NCBI GenBank assembly: GCA_022606425.2
Contig: JAHDVF020000893.1
Coordinates: forward strand, 1-64,000
Direction of reading: 5' to 3'
From: Lepidostoma basale
Taxonomy: Eukaryota; Arthropoda; Insecta; Trichoptera; Lepidostomatidae
DNA: 64,000 nt
Part shown: piece by piece, positions 31,693 through 43,874 of the stretch
How positions within the stretch are numbered: position 1 is the stretch's first letter
How the letters are laid out: each line of letters starts with the position of its first letter
Made by a program: the position numbers and the translations under genes
Notes under the pieces: generated by a model
What the model saw: only the letters and a program-made list of their open reading frames with translations
Database searches by the model: none
What the model was told of the DNA's origin: nothing

Positions 31693-32554
31693 CTACCACC
31701 AAGTGAATGCCGAAACAAAAAATAACATACAATTATTATTATGTTCCCTTACAAGGTGGTAAAGTTTTTCTTCCAAGTTCGCCGTCACATCGTGTTGTTT
31801 AATAATTATTAATGATAACTAACTTCATGGATGTAAAAAAAACATCTTTTATTTTAACATTCATTTATTATCTAACGCGCGAAGTTTGCGGAAACGAGTG
31901 GAATGAATATATCATAATATAAAGTTAGTGTTGTTAAGTAACAAGGTTACGATAATTTCTATATATTTGTTGAGTAGTTCCATAATACACGAAGATGTTA
32001 ACAAATCAAAAGGGCTTGCGAAGGTCGTCATATGACAGCCTTGCTCCCTCGAACTTGTGGAGACGTAATATGAACATATGCAAATGGATAAATATTCCAC
32101 AAATACTGTGCGCGTATTTTATATTGATTAAAATGTGGCTCTGTTTGGCAAACAGGTTTGCTAGCGGAGCGCCGTTTACTCTTCAGCTCCCAAGGATAAT
32201 ACCGAGTGTCCATTGTGGCGCAATAGCAGCACCGTGAAATCGCCAAGAAAGAATCTAGGCGGGTGCTTGCATCAGGCCTTATAACTGATAGCGTCAACAT
32301 GCGAGTAGGCCCACCGCAAATTACGTGTTGACATTACATTACGCGCCAATGTAATTTCACCAAACATAGTTTACACCCGATATCAATTTAACAAGACTTA
32401 AACAACTACGTCAATGTGGATGACGATGATCGTCTAGGACACGGAGTTCTCTCATCGTCCCTGCCACCACCACCTTAACCACTTTAATACCATTAACAAC
32501 ATTTCATCTTATTTAAGGGAAACGAAAAAAACTAATTAAAGGTAATTTTTGCAT
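31693..32554. other. Intronic sequence, no element recognised
   Basis: Nothing assignable. Three open frames under 90 codons overlap at 31995..32300 without homology. Confidence 0.4.
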
Positions 32555-32975
32555 CAATTGAAACACTGTCAATTTTTCTCGACATGTTTCGAAGGTTTTA
32601 CACTTTCATCACCGAGAGAACGATATCGATCTGTTTATTATTATTATTTTGTTGAATCGCTCTTTGCATCATTACAGCGCGAGCCAAATCGATGTAAGCG
32701 ATATAGCTATCATAGTGATTCTCGTGACATGTGATAGGAAACTAATCTATCGCCATTTTATTGTCTCGTGAATTCTTCACCAAACCGAAGACAGTGTGAC
32801 AATCACCGGGAATAGAACCCGGGGACCTTTGGTGTGGCGTTCAAATCACTTACGACTCGGTCAAGAAGGTCTTTAATGATCGTTTATATCGTTCTACCGA
32901 CGATGAAGGTGTTAAACCTTCAAAACCTTCGAAACTTCCGAGAAAAAACACTTTAAAATATGAATTATTTCAATA
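32555..32975. ncRNA. Family-F inverted pair split by a SINE
   Basis: The minus arm (32570..32635) has UUCUC, UCGGUGA, UGAAAGU, ACCUUC, GAA, ACAUGU, C, GAGAAAAA. The plus arm (32885..32960) has the matching CGACGATGAAGGTG and CCTTCGAAAC. A complete SINE separates them. Confidence 0.65.
32636..32882 (-). mobile_element. tRNA-derived SINE, near full length
   Basis: (TAA)n tail at left, GAGCCAAATCGATGTAAGCG, TGACATGTGATAGGAAAC, then a head with a partly deleted B-box region. GATCTGTTTA and GATCGTTTA at its two sides look like the target duplication. Confidence 0.85.
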
Positions 32976-33114
32976 TATCTTCAAATAAACGTTCCAGTGA
33001 GAATTCCTAAAAATGGAGCTGTATGAATCATCCAATTTATTATTATTATTATTCCAATCATGACGGAATCAATTGGGTGGTATTCTTGTTAGTAACGATA
33101 TATTAATAAATATG

Positions 33115-33560
33115 TCCAAATATCTCCAAACTAAGATAAAAAGTATCTCGGCCACAACATCTCACTTTCCAGAGATAATCTGGTATAATCAGTCTTGGGT
33201 GGGCGGCATATGGCAAGAGCCATGCTACATGTATGACTGGATAATAAATACTGGAATACGTAGAAGGTCGGGAGTAACAGATGTCGTCAAAAGGGTAGCT
33301 AAGCTTAAATGGTCATTTGCGGGACATGTCACCAGATTGGTAGACGATAGATGGACCTGAAGGGTGGTGGAGTGAAGACCCCGCGAAGATAAAAAAAAAA
33401 CAGAGAGAGACCCCCCCACACGATGGTTCGATGACATTCGAAGAATTGCTGGCGATTGGATGTGAAAGGCACAAGACAAGAATACGCGGAGAAGTTCGGG
33501 GAAGGCCTGTGTCCAACAGTGGACGACAAGGGCTGTTTAAGTAAGTAAATGAGTAATATT
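33115..33560 (+). mobile_element. LINE family D, internally deleted
   Basis: YLQTKIKSISATTSHFPEI, then GIRRRSGVTDVVKRVAKLKW and GHVTRLVDDRWT. The segment for TYGAETL is missing. (TAAG)n tail at 33539..33555. Confidence 0.75.
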
Positions 33561-33589
33561 AAAAAATGTCCATTCCGGTATCATTTCGA

Positions 33590-34085
33590 GAAAGCTTAAG
33601 CTCCAAATATTCAGCAGTAGCGTTAAAAGCGTACTATTGTACGGATGTGAGACTTGGGGAGAAATCTACCGCGGAAGTTATTGGAAAACTCCAGGTGTTT
33701 ATAAATAGGTGCCTTCGCTCAATATTCAAAAAATATTCAAAAACAGTGTCAAATGCTGTTCTCTGGACCATGGCAGGCTAAAAGCCAATAAGAGAACAAG
33801 TCGCTAGGCGCAAATGACTGTGGATCGGCCACACTCTGAGACGGAACCCAGCCTGCATCGCTCAGGGCGCACTAGACCGATCCCCTATGGGGCAAAAGAG
33901 GAAGCGAGGCAGACCTAGAGCAACCTGGAGAAGAGCCCTTTAGGACGAGGTTAAGGCAGCAGGCCTCGCTTGGGATGATGTTAGGCATCAGGCATGCGAT
34001 AGAGTCGGGTGGAGAAGGTTCCTTGAGGCCCTATGCACTACGGAGGTGTGACTGGACAAAAAGAAGGAGAAGAAGACGAGGTAAA
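33590..34085 (+). mobile_element. LINE family G copy
   Basis: Frames with KPIREQVARRK, LWIGHTLRRNPACIAQGA, KRKRGRPRATWRRA, VGWRRFLEALCTTEV; ends with (GAAG)n. Parallel to 15058..15500. Confidence 0.75.
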
Positions 34086-34189
34086 CTAATTCAACAATCT
34101 ATTCGCTCTCCCTACCAGCATCCCCAAATATAAGTTGGCTCTGCATACCGTCTCATAAAACATCCGAGATTAAATCAGAAATATTATAT

Positions 34190-35110
34190 TTATGAAGACC
34201 CAAAACGTGAGACAAGGAGATCCAATTTCTCCGAAACTATTTACTTTGGCGTTGGAATATGCCTTAAAACATCTACCATGGGACTCCAAAGGCATAATCA
34301 TAGATGGCACTCACCTTAATCACCTACGTTTCGCAGACGATATTATTGTCATCAGTAACGACCCTACACAACTGACGGAAATGCTAAAGGAGTTGAACGA
34401 AGCATCTAAAAAAGTTGGCCTAAAAATGAACCTCACTAAAACCAAGTTGATGACGTCACAACCAGCACAAATCGTATTGGACAATGCCAGCATTGAATCT
34501 GTCAGTGAATACATTTATTTGGGTCACAAAATACAGCTTGGGCGAGATAAACAGACAACAGACCTGAATAGGAGAGTCGGACTAAGCTGGGCAGCATTCA
34601 AAAATCTTGGTCACATTTTGAAAAATCCGAAAATACCCATCAACCTGAAAAGGAGAGTGTTCAATGCCTGTGTCCTGCCAGTGTTCACTTATGGTATTGA
34701 GACAGTCACAATGTCACAAAAAGTGCCAACAAGCTAAGAGTCACTCAGAGAGCAATGGAGAGAGCCATGTTGGGTATCAGTTTACGGGACAGACTCAGAA
34801 ATGAGGACATAAGAGTCAGGACAAAGGTTTCCGATGTTGTCAAGATGGCCGCAACCCTCAAGTGGCGATGGGCGGGACATGTCGCTCGCGATCCAGAAAA
34901 AAAGTGGACAAGGCGACTGCTGTGCTGGTGGCCAAGGACGGCAAAGCGCGGAGTTGGGCGCCCACAGTTGCGTTGGCGCGACGATATCCGGAGAAGTGCG
35001 GAAAGTGCCTGGATGCGGATCGCTCAGAATAGAAGAGAATGGAAAATGCGAGAGGAGGCCTACGTCCAGGAGTGGACGGTCAATACGGGCTGAAGAAGAA
35101 GAAGAAGAAA
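34190..35110 (+). mobile_element. RTE-type LINE, reverse transcriptase palm to 3' end
   Basis: The frame 34192..34734 (181 codons) holds NVRQGDPISPKLFTLALEYA (motif B), LRFADDIIVISND (motif C, FADD), GLKMNLTKTKLM (motif D), YIYLGHKIQLGRDKQ and RVFNACVLPVFTYGIETVTM. A frameshift at about 34735 leads to the second frame with MERAMLGISLRDRLRNEDIR, VVKMAATLKWRWAGHVARDP, and GVGRPQLRWRDDI. Ends with (GAA)n. Motif A lies 5' of the truncation. Confidence 0.88.
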
Positions 35111-35409
35111 ACGTGAGGGTTCAAACTCTTGCTTGCATTGTCATAGGATGCTCACACCTAACAAATAAATATTTCGCAGAAAATTCGAGAAATCCATCAC
35201 GTGTGAAAAATTTACTCTCTGGCGTCACTCACCGCAAGATAAATAATAACATAATTAATACAGTATGGAAATCATTAAAAACGATCATGAACTCGAGACG
35301 CGTACATCATATACTAATTCCATAGAAATTTGGAAACAAACGTAAGCAGAAAAATACACTGACAATACCGTCAACTTTGTGACGTCAAACACAGTATTTA
35401 CATTAGATA
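35111..35409. other. Intronic sequence, no element recognised
   Basis: Nothing assignable. Confidence 0.4.
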
Positions 35410-35960
35410 CACCATTTGAAGAAATTTCTCCTCGGTAGGTTCACGCATATATCGGGTATTCAGGTCCAATCACTATCTACTAGAACCTATATTTTCGTTT
35501 GGGAATGCTTGGGACCAACTCTCTGCAGCTTCGAAGAGAAGCATCTCATAATCCATTTATTTAGATTATTCACGGGATATTTCGAGAACTCGGCCATGCC
35601 GAAGGATGTTCGGCTTTTTGTCCCTGATAGATATCTCAGACAGCGACAACACAGATTGTTTTACCTACCGGCCGCCAAAACCAACCTGCCTCTGAAGACA
35701 CCGTTGGGAAGAGCAATTCATCTGCTGAACGCAGTCTTCTCGGAGATCGACGTCTTTCATATTAGTGAAAGTACGTTCAGAAAGCAAATACTCTTGATTT
35801 TGAAGAGTATCTTGTCTTCCTAATGTCGAACCAACTCTCATGTGTTTCTGGTAGTATACTGTATACAATATATTATTTTACCTGTTCTCAATAGATGCCT
35901 TAAACCTTAATTTTGTAATGTCTTTTGATAAAATAAAGTGATTTGATTTGATATTATAAA
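35410..35960 (+). mobile_element. CR1/L2-like LINE 3' end
   Basis: The frame 35416..35823 contains SAMPKDVRLFVPDRYLRQRQ, HRLFYLPAAKTNLPLKTPLG, IHLLNAVFSEIDVFHISEST. The 3' UTR ends AATGTCTTTTGATAAAATAA and (GATTT)n. The minus copy is at 44215..44805. Confidence 0.8.
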
Positions 35961-36009
35961 ATTTATTTAAAAAAAAATTCCTGTAGATCATCGAAAAACA
36001 CTGACTTAT

Positions 36010-36442
36010 TGAAATCTATAACTAACTAACTAACCAACCATCACTTTGTTTCCCTGGAAAGGTTAACAAAGAGGATGACCACCGCCATACTGCTCTGTCC
36101 TGACATACCTCTCTATATTCCTCTACATTCATTCATCGTAACATGCACGCTCGTCGATTTTTTAGTATTTGATAAGTTTGGTCATGCCATGCTTTCTTTG
36201 GTCTTCCGCGGCTTCTTTACACTCACACTGCTTGTATATAACATTTTAACCATTCTTCTCTCGTCCATTTGTTTCATGTGTTCAAACCATATCAGGGATC
36301 CTGTTTCAATTTTGCTTATGACGCAATCATCTGCTATATTTCGTCGTTCGGTATTCTATCATAAATCGTTTTACCGCACATTTTTCTCAGTGATCTATTT
36401 TCTACGGCATTTATCCTAATTTCATCCTTCTTTTATCTATAA
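36010..36442 (-). mobile_element. RTE-type LINE, subfamily B
   Basis: (CTAA)n, a decayed 3' end (CCATCACTTTGTTTCCCTGG), then the complement of the RACM, GRPRK, WF-H and SLRKMCG blocks. Confidence 0.7.
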
Positions 36443-36721
36443 CACGGAAGCTAGTGTAAGATGGGACATGAAAAAGAGATGATGATGATGAGGGCGACCA
36501 CGTGGAGAAAATAGATACCAAAAAACTTCAACACGTGATATGACGTAGAAGCCAACGGAGTGTACAATTTATAACAGAACTGCGACGCCATAGAAAATCG
36601 AATGCACTCTTTGATCCCATAAACAATTGTTGTTATTACCACATCCATAGAGCCGAGATTTTCTCACAAAATATAATTTGCAATGAGCAAAGTCCATTAT
36701 CTTACTAACATTTATATTATA

Positions 36722-37210
36722 TAGGATGTTTTTTTTTAGAGGTTTGGTTTTTAAACTGGCAACATTGTTTCTACAGACTGTCAATTTGACAGTTGACAGT
36801 TGATTTGTAGTCAGTACGTTTTGCCATTTCACTGACGTCAGAACAGCGCTTGCAAATCGTGCAAATTTATTTTGAAAATCACGGTTCGGTCTTATCATGC
36901 ACTACGTCCATTTTACGGTCGACACAATCGTCCATCCGAGCAAATTATTCGGAAGACCATGGATCGTTTTCGCACTCTAGTGGATAACACGCATTCACAA
37001 AGTAGACAATTGTCGAAAATTGGACTTCACGATTGCGCTTCATTCGAGCTAGCCGTGGCGCTCATATGCCCGAAATCTAGTTTAAACAATAGTGGCATAA
37101 AATTATCTATTAAATAAAGCCAATATCATAGACATTAACATTATTTTAATGTGTTGCTTTTTTTTCATTTTTAATAAGTACCTATTGTATACCTCTAAAA
37201 AAACACCCTA
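36722..37210 (+). mobile_element. Mariner-type deletion derivative, copy 1
   Basis: Ends TAGGATGTTTTTTTTTAGAG and, inverted, TAGGGTGTTTTTTTAGAGGT, flanked by TA. Codes for a broken transposase N-terminal HTH region (decayed QIVQIYFENHGSV, YHALRPFYGRHNRPSEQIIR, MDRFRTLVDN), then jumps to SKIGLHDCASFELAVALICP and stops. The DDE domain is gone. The same junction occurs at 58598..59104. Confidence 0.85.
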
Positions 37211-37319
37211 TACAAGCAAGCGTGGTTGACTTTATATGTTCTAAGCTATCAAAGTCATACACTATTAGAATACACGATACTAAGATCTAGGAAGACGTAG
37301 TACAATGGAGTATTACCAT

Positions 37320-37440
37320 AATTTATACGAATGAAAACGTCTGTTTTCCAGAAGTTTTATTATAATTTATAAGAATGACATGTTTCGCCTTTCTAAGTCA
37401 TTATTGAAAATGCCCTTAAAATTTTATTCACTTTACAATC
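37320..37440 (+). repeat. Family-I foldback element, left arm
   Basis: ACGAATGAAAACGTCTGTTT, GAATGACATGTTTCGCCTTT. The right arm is lost. Confidence 0.6.
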
Positions 37441-37459
37441 ATTATCAGTAATGGGTTTT

Positions 37460-37680
37460 AACTATTAATGTACTATTTTAAACGTGGCACGTTCAAATAA
37501 ATAAAATATTGAATGTCGGCCATGTGAGGAGTCAGAGAAATCGACGCGCGTGCATGACACGATGTATGATTGTTGAGGAAGCAAGAGAAATATGTCAGGA
37601 AAGAAAAGTGTGGCAGTCCATTCTTTCTGCCTACCCCTTCGGGGAGACGGCGTGATGGTTAGTTAGTTAGTTAGTTATGT
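37460..37680 (+). mobile_element. RTE-type LINE 3' end with (TTAG)n
   Basis: From AATATTGAATGTCGGCCATG through GGCAGTCCATTCTTTCTGCC to four TTAG units. Nearly identical to 46930..47115. Confidence 0.88.
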
Positions 37681-37734
37681 ACTTTTTTTTTTAGATAAAC
37701 CATCGTTTTGGCGGAAACGCTTTGATATTTCAAC

Positions 37735-37955
37735 ATTATTAATTGTTTAAATGAAAACACCGTTATGGAATATTACAATTTATCTTATTTCTTTCGAAAT
37801 TTTCGCTCATTTTCACTCAATCAATCACTGATTGTAAGACCTGACGATGCTAACATCGGTTAGCGAAAGAGCTGTCGCGACAATTTCGAAAGAAATATAA
37901 TCAATTGTGATATTCTATAACAGTGTTTTTATTAAAACAGTAAATCTGTTTTGTT
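37735..37955 (+). ncRNA. Hammerhead-like motif, family B
   Basis: Core 37835..37883: CUGACGA, one U, stem II GCUAAC/GUUAGC with loop AUCG, GAA, AGAGCUGU, C, GCGACAAUUUC. All catalytic-core bases present. The stem III palindrome is off by one base. A remnant arm on the left (TTCTTTCGAAATTTTCGC) shows that this was an inverted pair. Confidence 0.7.
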
Positions 37956-38215
37956 CACACACGTTAAAATTTTCTCAAACCAAATTTTTCCCCATTTGTT
38001 TTCTACACTACTGTCATTGCTTTCAGCGTAGCGGGTCCGTTGGCGTCGAATAGCCTCCATTATAGTATTAAGTATGAGGATAGTGACGTTAAATTTATGA
38101 AACTTCTAAAGACTGCACTGTGTTCGGTCGGTCATTTCCTAGTGCGCCCTTGGAGCAATTGATTTTACAAAACGGCGCACTTAAAATAAAAGTCATCAAA
38201 AAAATTAAAATAATA

Positions 38216-38905
38216 ATTCAACACTAATGCGAACAAAATTCAAAATAATCCAGAAACGTTCTCGGGCATGCACATCGTGTGCATTTCCAAATAATTTCGA
38301 AGAGAATCCAAGTATTCCTCTCTCGCTCTCTTGTACTCAAAATATTCTCGTACTCTTTCTTGATGACGTCCAGCCTTTTGTCTTAAGTATAAATATCAAA
38401 TTCTTAGTATTCGACAACTTTACATCAAAATATCAGCCATATTCTCCAAATTTAAAATTTCGAATCCGAGATCACAACAGAACCGTCCCACAAGATATTC
38501 CTCTCACCATAATTTCAAAGTTCCTCGCTGTCGCTCAGCTCTAGCCCAAAAGCAATTTCCATTCCGCGCGCCCTATATTTTCAATCGTCTTCCTGAGAAT
38601 CTTAAATCAATTAACGACACTAAGAATTTTAAACGTGCTCTAACCAAATATATAAAGGGATCAACCTTAGACGTAGAATGGTGTTTTTTTCTTTTAGTTT
38701 TAGTAATTTTAATTATGTCATCATATTGTGATTACCAATGTTAGCATAAGATTACTAACAACCGTCATTTTACTAACAATGCTACTAACATCCTATTTTA
38801 TGTAGTTGTCACGATACAGGCCATGCCTAGTGTGACAACTACAGTCCATAAACTTTTTTTGGCAAATTATTGTTATAACATGTAAAATAAATAAATAAAA
38901 TGCGG
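38216..38905 (+). mobile_element. CR1-like LINE C-terminus and 3' UTR
   Basis: A frameshifted reading gives FPFRAPYIFNRLPENLKSIN and DTKNFKRALTKYIKG, a typical CR1/L2 C-terminus. Then come TAGTTGTCACGATACAGGCC, TGTGACAACTACAGT (its partial inverse) and an (AAAT)n tail. 38140..38185 resembles the GCGCCCTTG 3' UTR motif. Confidence 0.7.
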
Positions 38906-39319
38906 TGAATACCTATATACAATAGAAAAGTGACACAGCGCTTCCTAGATACGAGCATGGCGGGTCTGTTGATTCGCAGTGACTCTATTTCAGTCTAATA
39001 ATTTTCATCACAATCGAATCGAATACGCAATATCTCTTATCTGCGAGTACCTGCATATTCGGAAGTTATTTTCGATACGTATGAATACTTAGAGTATAAT
39101 ACAATATTAAATTACGGCGTCATGAGTACACACTAACAAAAATTAACCGTAAATTATCTTGGACAATGAACTCGTACAAGAAAATATTATAATGTCCTCA
39201 GCGAAGTGTGTGTTTGCAGTAATTCGGGGTAAACATAGATCATAATGTAAATATTAATTAATTAATATTCATACACATGGACTTAAATATAAATATTATG
39301 TTTAATTATTTGGAGACCG
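38906..39319. other. Intronic sequence, no element recognised
   Basis: Nothing assignable. Confidence 0.4.
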
Positions 39320-39405
39320 AAGTATCCGTGTCAAGTTGGTTTTCTTCGAGCTTCATTTCGGAGATTGTTGCAGTCTTTATCTTCAGAATAAATTAATAGA
39401 AATAC
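39320..39405 (-). repeat. Family-C single arm
   Basis: On the minus strand CUGAAGA, one U, then CAACAATCTCCGAAATGAAG. CUGANGA and GAAA are present, but no clear stem II and no stem III palindrome. Confidence 0.4.
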
Positions 39406-39599
39406 GACACCCAATGAAGAGATTTGTAGATCCTGCCAAATAGGTATAATAGTGAAGTGGAGTAGGCGAAGACGAAGACGACGATTCTGAAGGTGCCGCA
39501 TCGAGATGATGGACTTATGATCGTGATGCAAGAGTGACTCCAGAGAGCCGTCGCCACCAAAGAGACACTAAAGCCGAACGTCTTCACCACAGGATCAAA

Positions 39600-39910
39600 T
39601 TCGATGATGATTTATATAGCGCCATTTTTGTGAGAGATTCACTTCAAGGGCGCTCAACGTCCGGAAAGCTTCTCTTAAAAAGAAAAGTTTTAAGAGAGCT
39701 TCTGAACACTCCTTCGTCGTCTTGATTGCGTATATTGTAGGCAGCCTGTTCCACGCCGTCGGTCCCGCGATGCCAAAAGCGCGATCTGCGAAGTTTGAAG
39801 CTCCTTGAAGCCGCGGGACGAGAAGTTTTTGTGTTGCTTCTTCCTTCGAGGCTCGTAGAGTTGACTGCCGAGGGTTCAAATCTATCAGCTTGCAAAGTTC
39901 GATATTCTAT
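39600..39910 (-). mobile_element. CR1/L2-like LINE C-terminus
   Basis: Minus frames with QGASNFADRAFGIAGPTAWN and RLPTIYAIKTTK, then by frameshift DDEGVFRSSLKTFLFKRSF. Followed by GCGCCCTTGAAGTGAATC and ATGGCGCTATATAAA, the 3' UTR seen near exon 3. Confidence 0.72.
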
Positions 39911-40134
39911 TTTCGTAAGATTTACATTAAGGAGAAGAAGCAGAAGAAGATGAAGACTGTCACAATATCCAAAACATCCTACCTACGCTAGATCAAAATA
40001 ATTATTGATTTTTCGTTCTTCTTCGTGGCGGGATTCGATCTGGCAATGATGAATGAACGAACAGAAATCCTTCTGGATACATTTCGTCTTCATCATTATC
40101 AGACATTTCTTCTTCTTCTTATCAGTTGTATTCC

Positions 40135-40390
40135 TCATGATGGAGGATCGTGTCTATCCTGTAAATCATTGACCATGGCACGCCATGCGCTCCTGTTACC
40201 TGTCAGCCTCCAGGCTGCAGCTAGTGAGAGACCAGTCAGATCACTGATGATTTGATCAGACCAGCGGCTCGGTGGTCGTCCTTGTGATCGCCTTCCCTCC
40301 ACCTTGCCCACGATGATGAGTATTCCAAGGTTGTCCTGATCTCTCCAGGCTATGTGTCCAAAACATTTCAACACTCTCTGAGGACATAGC
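40135..40390 (-). mobile_element. LINE 3' fragment, family K
   Basis: The minus frame reads MLKCFGHIAWRDQDNLGILI, KVEGRRSQGRPPSRWSDQII and LTGLSLAAAWRLTGNRSAWR. C-terminus of an endonuclease-RT LINE. Copy at 30540..30800. Confidence 0.75.
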
Positions 40391-40974
40391 CTCCCTAGAG
40401 TGAAATTTTGAGGGCTTTTTTTCTACAAATTGACTGGCTATTGCGCTTTATTACTTTGACTATGGACGACTCTTAGGGGGTACTACAATCCTATCTCGTA
40501 GTCCATTTTCCATGTCGTGCCCTCCTCTTGATAGAGAAACTATATTCGACATAGATTAAAAGTTGAAAATATAATACAGTTCTACCACATTCGACCAGAA
40601 GTATTATAATAACATCACTTGAGAAGAACTTATTAAGTGTGCAAGAATAAATTAATGAAAGGAACCCATTATATCCTGGAGGGGAATACGAGTGCGTGTG
40701 GAGTGCCGTGTTTGCTCAGTCCGTGGCGCATGCGACATTTTTGCATTTTGTAAGAATCGACATTTTTATGAGCGACGTGTCGAGAATGTCCGCCACGGCG
40801 ATGTTTGCTCCCGACAATAAGATGTTTGGACTGGGACAAAAAATGCAATAAAACATTATGTGAACAATGCTATATGAACCGGTTGAATTGTGTTCATAAT
40901 GAAATGGCACAAGTACCTGTATGCAGCAAAGCAAAGGACACGCGCAAAATGGGGATCAGAAATTTAGACTAAGT
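40391..40974. other. Intronic sequence, no element recognised
   Basis: Nothing assignable. Confidence 0.4.
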
Positions 40975-41165
40975 TTAATATTGAGGAAAACGTCAGTTTT
41001 TAATATTTTTTATTCTATTTTATAAGTGCGAAGTGTTTCGGGTTGCTATGGTTTTATCAGATATAGCAAATGCTCTAAGAAACATATCACTCCTATAAAA
41101 TAAAATAAAAACTTCTAGACAAAGGACGTTTTCATTAGTATTAATTATTTAATATTAAGTTATAC
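40975..41165. repeat. Family-I foldback element, diverged pair
   Basis: Arms GAAAACGTCAGTTTTTAATA and GACGTTTTCATTAGTATTAA; the centre is decayed. Confidence 0.6.
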
Positions 41166-41345
41166 ATTTTACTTTTTCCAGTTTCTAGATTATTTTTCTC
41201 GACATGTTTCGAAGGTTTTTTTTTTAACTTCAAACTGAGTTTATATAGTTCTCCCGATGAAGAAACTATCAAAACTTCGAAACATGTCGAAAAAAAATTA
41301 AAAAAAATGGAAATAAGTGTTTAAATAAAATAAAAATTAAAAACG
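41166..41345. ncRNA. Family-F inverted pair
   Basis: Minus arm TTTTTCTCGACATGTTTCGA; plus arm UUCUC, CCGAUGA, AGAAACUAUCAAAACUUC, GAA, ACAUGU, C, GAAAAAA. Stem II decayed; U4 is C. Confidence 0.55.
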
Positions 41346-41499
41346 TTATTAAATACGATATTTTGGATCATGGAAAAAAATCTGACAAAGTTATGGTAAT
41401 TTATGAACAAAAATTTGGTGTTGAAAATAAACATATTTATTTGAACATACTCGTAAATATTGTTGCTAACTTATGTTATTTTTAGAGGAGGAAAGGCAC

Positions 41500-41965
41500 A
41501 GGATTGCAGTGTTTATGGTATAATATTCTCTATGGCCCGAGAGGGAGTGATTCTATGACGAATTCTATTTTCATTTATTATCAAATTAACAGGATGCTAA
41601 GAATGATTCCGCGATCCAAAACTGGTGTTGCGACGAGAACTAGGAGGCGAGGAACCAAGAGATAAGTAAAATGACCCAGCAGCCTCATATAACGAGAACA
41701 GTGAGAGACGGTCGCCTAGCATGGATTTAACACGTATGCCGAGCCGAAGAAATCAGAGCATTTTAGACCCTGTACACGTCAATATCGACCGGAGTAAGAC
41801 CTCTAGGAAGGCCTAGACAGCGCCTAATGGATAATGTTCTGGCTGATCTGGCTACGTTGGGCGAATCGGACTGCTGGGAGCAAAAGGCGCAGGATCGAGG
41901 AGCTTGGCGAAAAATCATCAAGAGTTGTATGGCCATATGAAGAAAAAGTAAGTAGTGCAGTAAAT
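41500..41965 (+). mobile_element. LINE family C copy
   Basis: SKMTQQPHITRTVRDGRLAW, then GRPRQRLMDNVLADLATLGE and AQDRGAWRKIIK. Frameshifted, ends in a degenerate (TAAG) tail. Confidence 0.75.
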
Positions 41966-42584
41966 ACGTACACCTGTATGCTATTTTCTTGCACGGAAAC
42001 ACTGCGACGTCTGACAAGAACATTTTGGAAAAACACGAAATGTATTTTTAAATCGCAGACCAACACCGCAGGCAATTAAAAATCCAAGACAAATTAACGT
42101 AGGATATTCAGCATTATCGATAATTAAAAATACAAAACATATACCATATATGTATCTTCCTATGCAAAAATGTCACACCAATTTATAAAAAAACATAAAC
42201 AGTTTATGGTCGACGTTGACCAAAACCGGTATACAGGTATACTTCATAGGTAGGTAACAACACATATTCATATTTTAATAATTTTATGATTTGCAAAATA
42301 TGACGTCATTTTAATATCAAAAGGAAAACATTTCTATAAAAAAAGCATTATAGTTTATTGGGTAATAATTTTTGTAGCCTAAAAGGAACTTGTTTTATTT
42401 TCGGATTAGTTCTAAAAATTCTCGCACGTAACTTTTTACCCATATTACTGGCTTACAAGATAAGGGCAAGACCTGGGAATTTTGTGTGATTGCAGTACCC
42501 CCTAAATGTCATCGATAGTCAAAGTAAGAAAGTGCACTATCCAACCAATTCCAAGAAAAGAGTTCTCAAGCTATGATCGATGAT
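41966..42584. other. AT-rich intronic sequence, no gene seen
   Basis: Nothing assignable. Confidence 0.45.
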
Positions 42585-42755
42585 TAACTAACTAACCATC
42601 ACGTCGACTCCCCGAAGAGGTAGGCAGAAAGAATGGACTGACACACTTTTTTTTCCTGACACATTCGTCTAAGAGATCTCATTTCTACTGCATTTATTCT
42701 ACTTTCATCCTTCTTTTGCCAGTTCCATGCTTCGCTTCCATACGTAAGGAATATG
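42585..42755 (-). mobile_element. RTE-type LINE 3' fragment, internally deleted
   Basis: (CTAA)n and 3' end, then the sequence jumps at about 42660 straight to the complement of the block coding for NAVEMRSLRR, so about 400 bp are missing. Confidence 0.75.
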
Positions 42756-42944
42756 TATGATAATTTTGTTACTATTTAATATTTTTCAATTAAAATTTAC
42801 GTAAACTATATTGAATGTACACTTAATAAAAGAAAATAAAAACTGCGATGATATTCCTTGATTATTCTAGTCAAAAAAAATCCCAAAAATCCCTTATTTT
42901 TTCGGCTGTCACAATGGCTATTCCCCATAATAAATAATATTGTC

Positions 42945-43075
42945 TATAATTTTTACTATATTTTATGTGAAGGACATGTTTCTCCTGTCTATGCCATAAA
43001 TATAATAAAACTTCTATAAAACAGACGTTTTCATTAATATTAATGATTTAATATGGAATTTTACTTCATTGTTCC
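42945..43075. repeat. Family-I foldback element, centre deleted
   Basis: GAAGGACATGTTTCTCCTG, then TAATAAAACTTCTATAAAAC, GACGTTTTCATTAATATTAA and GGAATTTTACTTCATTG. Confidence 0.6.
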
Positions 43076-43874
43076 AAAAAATAATGTTATTGTATTGTTT
43101 TGGTGACAATTAATTTATTCCAGTTTTTATAGAGCACTGATCGGCAAGCTCTCTAGACAAAATAGTCAAAAAAGTATATTTCTTTTGAGACACGAATTTG
43201 TTTTAAAAAATCTTGTTTTTGGAAGACGGATGCGTATAATTAAAGGACGGAACTATTGTAGTTATAATACCAATTATCATATTTTACACCAATCTTTTTA
43301 ATTGATAAAAATTTATTATTATTATAGAAATGAAAACACTGTCACGTTTAATTTAATCAACGACCTTGCACTTCGTAAGAATGTTTGGGTAAGGCAAGTT
43401 TGTATGTTGTTGTTTTTAATTTCGATTGAATTTGTAATAAAATACATATATTATTAAATTAATATTTGATAAAGCAAATAAGTCGCTATACAAAATAAGT
43501 AAAAATAAAAACATTAATCGTGATTCTATGTAATGTTGATGTACTCTAATAATATCTAAATTAAAAAAATATTGAAAATCTATCGGCTAAAAAGATTATT
43601 TCGGAGAGGTTAGAAACCGTTTTAATTTTTTTTTTATACGACAGGTCTTTAGAACCCAATTACTGTATACATTTTACATTTACAAAAATACATGTTAAAA
43701 TAAAACAATTGTGGTATGTACAAGGTATCAGCAATTGTGGTATGTACCTATATGATCCTTAAAGGAGGCATAGGTCATTTGGAGAATGTCCACATCGACT
43801 GACACCTCATTCAAGAGCACCATACCCCGGGTCATTGTATGCTGCGCCATGACATTTGTTCTGATATGCGGTAT
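43076..43874. other. AT-rich intronic sequence, no gene seen
   Basis: Nothing assignable. Confidence 0.45.

Noticed and set aside
37210..37320. CRISPR-like or satellite arrays anywhere in the window
   Set aside because: No regularly spaced direct repeats were seen apart from the exon 3 minisatellite and short tails.
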